From positions 1 to 64,000 of the forward strand of contig NZ_JADPKT010000063.1 in NCBI RefSeq assembly GCF_023074075.1: a stretch of DNA of 64,000 nucleotides, written 5' to 3'. The notes under the pieces are model-generated. The model saw only the letters and a program-made list of their open reading frames with translations. It was not told the origin of the DNA and did no database searches. This stretch comes from Bradyrhizobium sp. 138 (GTDB lineage: Bacteria; Pseudomonadota; Alphaproteobacteria; Rhizobiales; Xanthobacteraceae). Positions 1 to 9,604 of this stretch are shown in pieces (the stretch's first letter is position 1; each line of letters starts with the position of its first letter). The translations under genes were made by a program, and so were the position numbers.

Positions 1-559
1 GCCGTGATCTCCCGGGAGCCGAACTTTCCTTCTGGCCTCCCTCGCCCCGCGAATTGGATGATGCAGTCTGCCCGGTTGGGCTCGCTCGCATCTTCGCTGG
101 ACTTGACCGTGGCAACGACGGCCAGGACCACACGGTTTTGCCGTACGCACGGCCCGCCATGTCGCCGCAGTATTTCCAGCCCTGTCGACGAAGCCGGAAA
201 CTTACAGGCGAGACGAACCTGACAGCGCCGCTCGTCTGCACGAAGCCTCGGGCTCACAGGGACTACCCGCCCTGCCCGCACCTCTCATGCCGACGCTGCC
301 GCGTCCACCGCAAGCCCGGCTCGCGATCAAGACGACCTCGAGATCGCCCCTCTTGGTGAGCCGGGATGGGCGACACATACGATAAAACCGAATTTCGGTA
401 AAGTGGAATATTTTTGTGATAGCGGGTTGACAGAGGGCGACACAGGGGGCGACCTTGCCAGTCCCGTCATCCTGAGGCGCGAACGGCATACCTCCATTTC
501 CCGCTTTGAAATTGCTGGCCTTTTGCTAATAAACGGGCGGGCCTCCCGCAAGGCATGTC
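1..559. other. gene-free leader region, possibly a dispersed Bradyrhizobium sequence
   Basis: No convincing gene is seen here. Short open frames exist on both strands, but they overlap one another, are rich in Arg/Pro/Cys and lack good ribosome binding sites. The stretch from about 100 to 360 resembles, from memory only, a sequence that recurs almost unchanged in many Bradyrhizobium genomes and is often mis-called as small hypothetical proteins. A 13-bp perfect palindrome, ACCGAA-T-TTCGGT, lies at 387-399 and could be an operator for the regulator gene that starts at 560. Confidence 0.4.
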
Positions 560-2002
<1,443 letters not shown>

Positions 2003-2019
2003 GTTTCGAGACACGGGCC

Positions 2020-2044
2020 TGTCCGGAGTCTCGGATTCCGGACA
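2020..2044. promoter_or_regulatory. candidate upstream activator site for the sigma-54 regulator
   Basis: TGTCCGGA and its exact reverse complement TCCGGACA are separated by 9 bp. The palindrome begins 17 bp after the stop codon of the activator gene and ends about 80 bp before the -24/-12 promoter, a normal distance for an enhancer-binding protein. A second, interleaved inverted repeat, CGAGAC/GTCTCG (2007-2033), overlaps it. Assigning it to the gene at 560 is inference from position and symmetry. Confidence 0.7.
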
Positions 2045-2122
2045 CGGCGTTGCGCCGCTCGGTCCGCCTGCAATTGCGGAATTTGCCGTGTTTTCAGCCA
2101 GTTTGCGCAAACCCTCCGCATC

Positions 2123-2138
2123 TGGCGCGGACCTTGCT
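2123..2138 (+). promoter_or_regulatory. sigma-54 (-24/-12) promoter
   Basis: The sequence TGGCGCGGACCTTGCT matches the consensus TGGCACG-N4-TTGCW at every fixed position except one. The invariant GG and GC have the required spacing. Transcription would start near 2149, leaving a leader of about 50 nt before the ATG at 2198. The adjacent sigma-54 activator gene and the palindrome at 2020-2044 support the assignment. Confidence 0.82.
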
Positions 2139-2197
2139 CTTCGCTTTGCACAATGACGCGTGCTGCACATGCGCATTCGCAACAGGGAGGACGCAAG

Positions 2198-3508
2198 ATG
2201 AGTGAAGCGATCTCGGTCCATCAGCTTCAGGCGAGACAGCCCTCGCACGTCACGGTCGCCACCGCGAGCCTGATCGGCACCGCCATCGAGTGGTACGACT
2301 TCTTCCTCTACGGCACCGCCGCGGCGCTGATCTTCAACAAGCTGTTCTTTCCGACCTTCGACCCCATGATGGGAACGCTGCTGGCGTTCGCGACCTACGC
2401 GCTCGGCTTCATCGCGCGCCCGCTCGGCGGCGTCGTGTTCGGTCATTACGGCGACAAGATCGGCCGCAAGACCATGCTCTATCTGACGCTGCTGATCATG
2501 GGCGCGGCGACCGCGGCCATCGGATTCCTGCCGACCTACGAGACCGCCGGCATCTGGGCGGCGATCCTGCTCGTCACCTGCCGCCTGATCCAGGGTTTTG
2601 GCCTCGGCGGCGAATGGGGCGGCGCGGTGCTGATGGCGGTGGAGCATGCGCCGGCGGACAAGAAGGGCTTCTATGGCAGCTGGCCGCAGCTCGGGGCGCC
2701 GCTCGGCCTCGTGCTCGGCACGCTGGTCTTCTCGGTGGTGTCGGCGATGCTGACCGACGCGCAGCTCCTTGCGTGGGGCTGGCGCATCCCGTTCCTGTTC
2801 TCGATCGCGCTGGTGCTGGTCGGCCTCTGGATCCGCTTCACCATCGCGGAATCCCCGGAGTTCCAGAAGGTCAAGGACACCAAGCAGGACGTGAAGATGC
2901 CGATCCTCGAGGCCATCAGGATGTATCCCAAGAACATCCTGCTGGCGATGGGCGCGCGCTTCGCCGAGAACGGCTTCTTCTACATCTATGCGACCTTCGT
3001 GCTCGCTTATGCCACGCAATCGCTCGGCATGAACAAGCAGGACATGCTCAACGGCGTGCTGATCGGCGCCGCCATCGAGACCTTCACCATTCCGGTCTTC
3101 GGCGCGCTGTCCGACCGCGTCGGGCGGCGGCCGATCTACATCTTCGGCGCGGTGTTCTCGGCGCTGATGTCGTTCCCGCTGTTCATGCTGCTGGCGACCA
3201 GGAACCCGCAATATGCCTGGATCGCGATCGTGCTCGGCCTCGCCATCGGCCATGCCGCGATGTACGGGCCGCAAGCAAGCTTCCTGTCGGAGTTGTTCGG
3301 CACCAAGGTGCGCTACAGCGGCGTCTCGCTCGGCTACAACCTCGCCTCGATCTTCGCCGGCGCGCTGTCGCCGCTGATCGCGACGGGATTGATGACGGCG
3401 TACGCGCCGGCGACCTGGCCGATCTCGCTCTACATGATCGGGCTGGCGCTCATCACCATCGTGTCGGTCTATTTCGCCACCGAAACACGCAAAATAGTTC
3501 AGGGCTGA
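2198..3508 (+). CDS. MHS-family MFS transporter (organic acid or osmolyte symporter)
   Basis: A 436-residue inner-membrane transporter of the metabolite:H+ symporter group (ShiA/ProP/KgtP-like). The N-terminal GTAIEWYDFFLYG and the loop RPLGGVVFGHYGDKIGRK are hallmarks of this family, and about twelve hydrophobic segments follow. An in-frame ATG exists at 2153, but it would sit at the predicted transcription start. The ATG at 2198 has GGGAGG at 2185-2190 and is preferred. It is the first gene behind the sigma-54 promoter and is followed by a CoA transferase, so a carboxylate substrate is likely; which one cannot be read from the sequence. Confidence 0.9.
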   Translation: MSEAISVHQLQARQPSHVTVATASLIGTAIEWYDFFLYGTAAALIFNKLFFPTFDPMMGTLLAFATYALGFIARPLGGVVFGHYGDKIGRKTMLYLTLLIMGAATAAIGFLPTYETAGIWAAILLVTCRLIQGFGLGGEWGGAVLMAVEHAPADKKGFYGSWPQLGAPLGLVLGTLVFSVVSAMLTDAQLLAWGWRIPFLFSIALVLVGLWIRFTIAESPEFQKVKDTKQDVKMPILEAIRMYPKNILLAMGARFAENGFFYIYATFVLAYATQSLGMNKQDMLNGVLIGAAIETFTIPVFGALSDRVGRRPIYIFGAVFSALMSFPLFMLLATRNPQYAWIAIVLGLAIGHAAMYGPQASFLSELFGTKVRYSGVSLGYNLASIFAGALSPLIATGLMTAYAPATWPISLYMIGLALITIVSVYFATETRKIVQG

Positions 3509-3530
3509 ATGTCCTGATCATGTCGTCCGT

Positions 3531-3566
3531 CGCGAGGAGCACGCTGTTCCACGGCTGCTCCTCGCG
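3531..3566 (+). promoter_or_regulatory. intercistronic hairpin
   Basis: CGCGAGGAGCA and its perfect reverse complement TGCTCCTCGCG enclose a 14-nt loop between the MFS gene and the CoA-transferase gene. There is no T-run after it, so it is not a typical intrinsic terminator. It may set the relative mRNA levels of the two genes by stabilising or attenuating the transcript. Confidence 0.55.
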
Positions 3567-3615
3567 ATAAGATCGCCAACAACGGCATGCGGTCGAACGG
3601 ATCGGGAGGAACGCC

Positions 3616-5643
3616 GTGAGCCATCACCCAGCTCTGCCCTATTTGCGCAATTCCGAGAAAGGCAAGGTCGTCACGGCGGCCGAAGCGGTCATGCTGATCC
3701 GCGACGGCGACACGGTGGCGACCGGCGGCTTCGTCGGCATCGGCTTTGCCGAGGAGATCGCGATCGCGCTGGAGGAGCTCTATCTCTCCCATGAGGGCGA
3801 TGCGCCCTATACGCAGGGCAAGCCGCGCAACCTGACGCTGGTCTATGCGGCCGGCCAGGGCGACGGCAAGGATCGCGGCCTCAATCATTTCGCGCATGAA
3901 GGCCTGGTCCGGCGCGTGATCGGCGGACATTGGGGCCTTGCGCCGAAACTGCAGCAGCTCTCGATCGCGAACCAGATCGAGGCCTATAACCTGCCGCAGG
4001 GCGTCATCACGCATCTGTTCCGCGACATCGCCGCGCACCGGCCCGGCCATGTCACCCGCGTCGGCATGGGCACCTTCGTCGATCCCCGACAGGGCGGCGG
4101 CAAGCTGAACGCACGCACCACCGAGGACATGGTGGAGCTGATCAAGATCGGCGGCGAAGACTGCCTGCTCTACAAGACGTTTCCAATTCACGTCGGGATC
4201 ATCCGCGCCACCACAGGCGATCCCGACGGCAACCTCACCATGGAGAAGGAGGCGCTGACGCTGGAGGCGCTCGCCATCGCCATGGCGGCGCATAATTCCG
4301 GCGGCATCGTCATCGCCCAGGTCGAACGCGTCGCCGAGGCCGGCAGCCTCAATCCGCGCCAGGTCAAGATTCCCGGCATCCTCGTCGACTGCGTCGTGGT
4401 GGCAAGGCCAGAGAACCACTGGCAGACCTTCGGCACGCAATATAATCCGGCTTTCTCGAGCGAGATCCGCGTCCGTGCCGCCTCGCTACCGGTGATGCCG
4501 GTCAGCGAGCGCAAGATCATCGCCCGGCGCGCCGCGCTGGAGCTGAAGGCCAACAGCGTGGTCAACCTCGGCATCGGCATGCCCGAGGGCATCGCCTCGG
4601 TCGCCAACGAAGAGCGGATCATCGACCTCATCACGCTGACGGCCGAGCCCGGCGTGATCGGCGGCATTCCCGCGAGCGGCATCGATTTCGGCGCGGCGAT
4701 CAACACCCAGGCGGTCATCGACCAGCCCTATCAGTTCGACTTCTACGACGGTGGCGGCCTCGACGTCGCCTTCCTCGGCCTTGCCCAGGTCGATCGCGCC
4801 GGCAATCTCAATGTCAGCAAGTTCGGGCCGAAGCTTGCCGGCGCCGGCGGCTTCATCAATATCAGCCAGAACGCCAAGGAGGTCATCTTCGTCGGCACCT
4901 TCGGCGCGGGCAAGCAGCGCATCGCGGTGAAGGACGGCAAGCTCGTCATCCTCGACGAGGCCAAGTCGCGCAAGTTCGTCGATAGCATCGAGCACGTCAC
5001 CTTCAGCGGCCCGTTCGCGGCCGCGCGCAAGCAGCGCACGCTCTATGTCACCGAGCGCTGCGTTTTCGAGCTGCGACCCGACGGGCTGGAGCTCACGGAG
5101 GTCGCGCCGGGCATCGACATCGAGCGCGACATTCTGCGCCTGATGGATTTCAAGCCGCTGATCCCGCGCGATCCCGCCTTGATGGACGTACATATCTTCG
5201 GCGAAGGCCTGATGGATTTGCGCGAGCGCCTGCTCACCATTCCGCTCGATCAGCGCTTCACGCTGGACGAGCAGCAGAACCTGTTCTTCGTCAATCTCGA
5301 ACGCTATCCGCTGCGCAGCAAGGCCGAGATCGACACCATCGCTGATATCGTCGAAGCGAGGCTCGCTCCGCTCGGCCGCCGGGTCTACGCCATCGTCAAT
5401 TATGACAATTTTTCCATCCTGCCGGAGCTGATGGATGATTATTCCGCCATGGTGCGCAGCCTGGTCGACCGCTTCTATTCCGGCGTGTCGCGCTACACCA
5501 CGTCGGGCTTCCTGCGCATCAAGCTCGGCGAAGCCCTGGAGAGGCGCGGCGTCGCGCCGCATATTTTCGAAAGCGCTGATGAGGCGCAGTCGGATCGGCG
5601 TCAGGCCGAAGGCGCCGGCAGCGCGCGGCGAGCCCAAAAATGA
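3616..5643 (+). CDS. fused acyl-CoA:acetate/propionate CoA-transferase
   Basis: A 675-residue family I CoA transferase with both halves in one chain, like propionate CoA-transferase and YdiF. The first half (about 15-290) and second half (about 295-530) correspond to the alpha and beta subunits. The catalytic glutamate is predicted at Glu344 in the motif AEPGVIGG. About 150 extra residues follow the second half, longer than the classic enzymes. The start is GTG at 3616 with GGGAGGA five bases upstream. It would activate a short-chain or related carboxylate by moving CoA from an acyl-CoA donor. Flanked by two uptake systems, it probably activates the acid that they import. Confidence 0.88.
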   Translation: MSHHPALPYLRNSEKGKVVTAAEAVMLIRDGDTVATGGFVGIGFAEEIAIALEELYLSHEGDAPYTQGKPRNLTLVYAAGQGDGKDRGLNHFAHEGLVRRVIGGHWGLAPKLQQLSIANQIEAYNLPQGVITHLFRDIAAHRPGHVTRVGMGTFVDPRQGGGKLNARTTEDMVELIKIGGEDCLLYKTFPIHVGIIRATTGDPDGNLTMEKEALTLEALAIAMAAHNSGGIVIAQVERVAEAGSLNPRQVKIPGILVDCVVVARPENHWQTFGTQYNPAFSSEIRVRAASLPVMPVSERKIIARRAALELKANSVVNLGIGMPEGIASVANEERIIDLITLTAEPGVIGGIPASGIDFGAAINTQAVIDQPYQFDFYDGGGLDVAFLGLAQVDRAGNLNVSKFGPKLAGAGGFINISQNAKEVIFVGTFGAGKQRIAVKDGKLVILDEAKSRKFVDSIEHVTFSGPFAAARKQRTLYVTERCVFELRPDGLELTEVAPGIDIERDILRLMDFKPLIPRDPALMDVHIFGEGLMDLRERLLTIPLDQRFTLDEQQNLFFVNLERYPLRSKAEIDTIADIVEARLAPLGRRVYAIVNYDNFSILPELMDDYSAMVRSLVDRFYSGVSRYTTSGFLRIKLGEALERRGVAPHIFESADEAQSDRRQAEGAGSARRAQK

Positions 5644-5749
5644 TGCAGGTTCGAAAGGCCGACGCGCTCGGCCGGAAGGTTCAATTGCAATGTTCGTAGT
5701 GTTATGCAAATCGCTGTTGCCGAGAAACTTTAAATCAGGAGGGACCATC

Positions 5750-6934
5750 GTGCGTCGATCACTCATCATAACAACAACCATCCTCGCGCTCGGCGCGGGC
5801 ACCTCCGCGCGGGCCGACGATCTCAAGATCGCGCTGATCTACGGCAAGACCGGTCCGCTCGAAGCCTACGCCAAGCAGACCGAGACCGGCCTGAAAATGG
5901 GTTTCGAATACGCCACCAAGGGCACCATGACGCTCGACGGCCGCAAGATCGTCGTCATCACCAAGGACGACCAGGGCAAGCCGGATCTCGCCAAGGCCGC
6001 GCTCGCCGAAGCCTATCAGGACGACAAGGCCGACATCGCCATCGGCACGACCTCGTCGGCCGCCGCGCTCGCCATCCTCCCGGTCGCCGAAGAGAACAAG
6101 AAAGTGCTGATCGTCGAGCCCGCGGTCGCGGATCAGATTACCGGCGAGAAGTGGAATCGCTACATCTTCCGCACCGGGCGCAACTCCTCGCAGGACGCGA
6201 TCTCGAATGCGGTCGCGATCGGCAAGCAAGGCGTCACCGTCGCGACGCTGGCGCAGGACTACGCCTTCGGCCGCGACGGCGTCGCAGCCTTCAAGGAGGC
6301 GCTCGCCAAGACCGGCGCGACGCTCGCTGCGGAAGAATATGCCCCGACCTCAACCACCGACTTCACCGCCGTCGGCCAGCGCCTGTTCGACGCGCTGAAG
6401 GACAAGCCCGGCCGCAAGGTGATCTGGGTGATCTGGGCCGGCGCCGGCAATCCGCTGGCCAAGCTCCAGGACATGGACCCGAAGCGCTACGGCATCGAGC
6501 TCTCCACCGGCGGCAACATCCTGCCGGCGCTCGCCGCCTATAAGGGCCTGCCCGGCATGGAAGGCGCGACCTATTATTTCTACGAGATCCCGAAGAACCC
6601 GGTGAACGACTGGCTGGTCGCCGAACACCAGAAGCGCTTCAACGCGCCGCCGGACTTCTTCACCGCGGGCGGGTTTGCCGCCGCGATGTCGGTCGTCGCC
6701 GCCGTCACCAAGGCCAAGTCGACCGACACCGAGAAGCTGATCAGTGCGATGGAAGGCCTGGAGTTCGACACGCCGAAGGGCAAGATGGTGTTCCGGAAAG
6801 AAGACCATCAGGCGCTGCAGAGCATGTATCACTTCAAGGTCAAGGTCGATCCGAACGTCGCCTGGGCCGTGCTCGAGCCGGTGCGCGAGCTGAAGATCGA
6901 GGACATGGACGTTCCGGTTCGCAACAAGCGGTGA
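5750..6934 (+). CDS. ABC transporter periplasmic substrate-binding protein, branched-chain amino acid type
   Basis: A 394-residue LivK/HAAT-type binding protein. A Sec signal peptide covers about residues 1-24 (basic start, hydrophobic ITTTILALGAG, cleavage near SARA-DD). The mature protein begins LKIALIYGKTGPLEAYA, the usual first strand of type I periplasmic binding folds. The GTG start at 5750 has AGGAGGG at 5737-5743; an upstream in-frame extension would bury the signal peptide. It heads the five-gene importer completed by the genes at 7105-10686. Many members of this family bind aromatic or aliphatic acids or amides rather than amino acids, and the CoA-transferase neighbour fits that. 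Confidence 0.9.
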   Translation: MRRSLIITTTILALGAGTSARADDLKIALIYGKTGPLEAYAKQTETGLKMGFEYATKGTMTLDGRKIVVITKDDQGKPDLAKAALAEAYQDDKADIAIGTTSSAAALAILPVAEENKKVLIVEPAVADQITGEKWNRYIFRTGRNSSQDAISNAVAIGKQGVTVATLAQDYAFGRDGVAAFKEALAKTGATLAAEEYAPTSTTDFTAVGQRLFDALKDKPGRKVIWVIWAGAGNPLAKLQDMDPKRYGIELSTGGNILPALAAYKGLPGMEGATYYFYEIPKNPVNDWLVAEHQKRFNAPPDFFTAGGFAAAMSVVAAVTKAKSTDTEKLISAMEGLEFDTPKGKMVFRKEDHQALQSMYHFKVKVDPNVAWAVLEPVRELKIEDMDVPVRNKR

Positions 6935-6947
6935 CCTTTCTTGCTTC

Positions 6948-7053
6948 ACCTCTCCCGCTTGCGGGAGAGGCCGGGAGAGGGCTCTCACCTCTTGGGGGTT
7001 CTCGCCTGCGGAGATAGCCCTCTCCCCAGCCCTCCCCCGCAAGCGGGGGAGGG
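6948..7053. repeat. dispersed palindromic repeat, family A
   Basis: Two hairpins built on CTCTCCCGCTTGCGGGAGAG and on CCCTCCCCCGCAAGCGGGGG face each other across a CTCTCCCC/GAGAGGG-rich spacer. A second copy of the same design lies at 41904-42034. This copy separates the binding-protein gene from the ATPase and permease genes inside one apparent operon, so it may act as a processing or stability element there. Confidence 0.8.
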
Positions 7054-7104
7054 AGCGCACCGCGCCCGCGGATATATCGCCGTTTCATCATTTGTAGATT
7101 CTCA

Positions 7105-7878
7105 ATGACCCTCACCCTCGAAACCCGCGACCTCACCATCCGCTTCGGCGGCCATGTCGCGGTCAACAACGTCACCTGCACGTTCCGCCCGGGCGAGCTC
7201 ACCGCGATCGTCGGGCCGAACGGCGCCGGCAAGACCACCTATTTCAATCTGATCTCGGGCCAGCTGCGCGCCACGAGCGGCAGCATCCTGTTCGATGGCA
7301 CCGATATCACTCAGCAGTCCGCACCGCTGCGGACCCGCGCGGGCCTCGGGCGCGCCTTCCAGCTCACCAATCTCTTTCCGAACCTCACCGTGGAAGAGAA
7401 CGTTCGCCTCGCGGTGCAGGCCGCCAGCGGCACCCATTACGACATGCTGCGGCCCTGGATGGTCCGCCGCGACCTGATCGCACGCGCCGACGCCATCCTC
7501 GACCAGGTCGCGCTCGGCAGCCGCCGCGGCGTCGCCGCGACCGCGCTGTCGCATGGCGACCAGCGCAAGCTCGAGGTGGCGCTGATGATCGCGCTCGAGC
7601 CGAAGGTTTTCATGTTCGACGAGCCGACCGCCGGCATGAGCATCGACGAGGTGCCTGTGGTCCTCAACCTGATCGCGCAGCTGAAGCAGGACAGGAGCAA
7701 GATCATCCTGCTGGTCGAGCACAAGATGGACGTGGTCCGCTCGCTCGCCGACCGCATCATCGTGCTGCACAACGGACAACTCGTTGCGGACGGGCCGCCG
7801 GCCGAGGTGATCGCCTCGCCGATCGTGCAGGAAGCCTATCTCGGCGTCGCCCCCAAGAACGCGGAGAGCGTCGCATGA
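7105..7878 (+). CDS. livG: ABC transporter ATP-binding protein, LivG type
   Basis: A 257-residue cytoplasmic ATPase. Walker A is GPNGAGKTT, Walker B is VFMFDEP, and the signature reads LSHGDQRKLE, the divergent form normal for LivG proteins. The long insert after the Q-loop region (about 100-135) is also typical. It powers the importer with the LivF-type ATPase that follows; its last four bases overlap the start of that gene (ATGA). No strong ribosome binding site precedes the ATG at 7105. Confidence 0.9.
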   Translation: MTLTLETRDLTIRFGGHVAVNNVTCTFRPGELTAIVGPNGAGKTTYFNLISGQLRATSGSILFDGTDITQQSAPLRTRAGLGRAFQLTNLFPNLTVEENVRLAVQAASGTHYDMLRPWMVRRDLIARADAILDQVALGSRRGVAATALSHGDQRKLEVALMIALEPKVFMFDEPTAGMSIDEVPVVLNLIAQLKQDRSKIILLVEHKMDVVRSLADRIIVLHNGQLVADGPPAEVIASPIVQEAYLGVAPKNAESVA

Positions 7879-8597
7879 CCGACCTGCTCAAGCTCTCCGG
7901 CGTGCACACCCATATCGGCCGCTACCACATCCTCCAGGGCATCGACCTCGCGGTCCCGCAGGGGCAGGTCACGATGCTGCTCGGCCGCAACGGCGCCGGC
8001 AAGACCACGACGCTGCGCACCATCATGGGCCTGTGGCAGGCTTCCAGCGGCGAGATCAGCCTTTCCGGCGATCGCATCGAAAGCCGTGCCACGCCCGACA
8101 TCGCGCGGCTCGGCGTCGGCTACGTGCCGGAGAGCATGGCGGTATTCTCCGACCTCACGGTGAAGGAGAACCTGGTCCTCGCCGCGCGCGACGGCCCGCT
8201 CGACGACACCCAGCTCGACTGGATTTTTGGCTTCTTCCCGGCGCTGCGCCGGTTCTGGCTGTCGCGTGCCGGGAGCCTTTCGGGCGGGCAAAAACAGATG
8301 CTGTCGATCGCGCGCGCCATCATCGAGCCGCGCAAGCTCTTGCTAATCGACGAGCCGACCAAGGGCCTGGCGCCCGCGATCGTGATGGCGCTGATCGAGT
8401 GCATGAGGGAGATCAAGCGTAAGGGTGCAACGATCCTGCTGGTCGAACAGAATTTCTTTGCCGCCCGCGAGCTCGGCGACAACGTGCTGGTGATGGACAA
8501 CGGCACCATCGTTCATCGCGGCGAGATGGCGGCGCTCGCCGCCGACGTGCCGCTGCAGGAGCGGCTGCTCGGCCTGAGCCTGGAGGCACATCAGTGA
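7875..8597 (+). CDS. livF: ABC transporter ATP-binding protein, LivF type
   Basis: A 240-residue ATPase with Walker A GRNGAGKTT, signature LSGGQKQMLSIARA and Walker B LLLIDEP followed by KGLAP, the LivF pattern. It pairs with LivG as the second nucleotide-binding subunit. Four-base overlaps at both ends (ATGA with livG, GTGA with livH) indicate translational coupling. Confidence 0.9.
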   Translation: MTDLLKLSGVHTHIGRYHILQGIDLAVPQGQVTMLLGRNGAGKTTTLRTIMGLWQASSGEISLSGDRIESRATPDIARLGVGYVPESMAVFSDLTVKENLVLAARDGPLDDTQLDWIFGFFPALRRFWLSRAGSLSGGQKQMLSIARAIIEPRKLLLIDEPTKGLAPAIVMALIECMREIKRKGATILLVEQNFFAARELGDNVLVMDNGTIVHRGEMAALAADVPLQERLLGLSLEAHQ

Positions 8598-9604
8598 CTG
8601 AACTTGCCGCAAATGATCCGCTGCCGAAGCCGAAACGCGACATCGCGCCGATCCTGCTGCCGGTCGCGCTCGCCCTGCTCATGATCCCGCTGATTGGATC
8701 GACCAGCTCCTGGCTGACGCTGACCGCCGCCAGTCTCGCCATGGGCATGATGATCTTCATCATGGCCTCGGGCCTGACGCTGGTGTTCGGCCTGATGGAC
8801 GTGCTCAATTTCGGCCACGGCGCCTTCATCGCCGTCGGCGCCTATGTCGCCACCCTGGTGCTGGCGCCGTTCGCGGCCTCCATCCAGGCCGATTCGCTGT
8901 GGATCAACCTCGCGGTGCTCGCCCCGGCCGCGCTGCTCTCGATGGCGGTATCGGGCGCGCTCGGCCTGGTCGTCGAGCGCGTGCTGATCCTCCCCGTTTA
9001 CGGCCAGCATCTGAAGCAGATCCTGATGACGACCGGCGGCCTGATCGTCGCCGAGCAGACGCTCTATGCGCTATGGGGCCCGCAGATCATCCCGATGCCG
9101 CTGCCGACCTCGCTGCGAGGCTCCTTCATCTTCGGCGATGTCGCAATTGCAAAATACCGCGTGCTGGCGACGCTGATCGGCCTTGCCATCTTCATCGCGA
9201 TCCAGCTCGTGCTCAATCGCAGCAAGCTTGGCCTCCTGATCCGCGCCGGCGTGGAGAACCGCGAGATGGTGGAGGCGCTCGGCTATCGCATCCGCCGCCT
9301 ATTCCTCGGCGTGTTCATGACGGGCTCCGCGCTTGCCGGCCTCGGCGGCGTGATGTGGGCGCTCTATCGCGAGCAGGTCCACGCCTCCATGAGCGACGAC
9401 CTCACCGTCTTGATCTTCATCGTCGTCATCATCGGCGGGCTCGGGTCGATCGGCGGCTGTTTCATCGGCGCGATCCTCGTGGCCATGGTCGCCAATTACG
9501 GCGGCTTCCTGGTGCCGAAACTCGCCCTCGTCTCCAACATCCTGCTGATGGTCGCCATTCTGATGTGGCGGCCGCGCGGCCTCTATGCGGTGACCAGCCG
9601 ATGA
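8594..9604 (+). CDS. livH: ABC transporter permease, LivH type
   Basis: A 336-residue inner-membrane permease with about eight hydrophobic segments. The family signature LVFGLMDVLNFGHGAFIAVGAY lies near residues 60-80, and IGGLGSIGGCFIGAILV near the C terminus is the conserved coupling region. The GTG start overlaps the livF stop; the TGA stop overlaps the ATG of livM. Compared with LivH it has a longer cytoplasmic N terminus (PLPKPKRD). Confidence 0.88.
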   Translation: MTELAANDPLPKPKRDIAPILLPVALALLMIPLIGSTSSWLTLTAASLAMGMMIFIMASGLTLVFGLMDVLNFGHGAFIAVGAYVATLVLAPFAASIQADSLWINLAVLAPAALLSMAVSGALGLVVERVLILPVYGQHLKQILMTTGGLIVAEQTLYALWGPQIIPMPLPTSLRGSFIFGDVAIAKYRVLATLIGLAIFIAIQLVLNRSKLGLLIRAGVENREMVEALGYRIRRLFLGVFMTGSALAGLGGVMWALYREQVHASMSDDLTVLIFIVVIIGGLGSIGGCFIGAILVAMVANYGGFLVPKLALVSNILLMVAILMWRPRGLYAVTSR

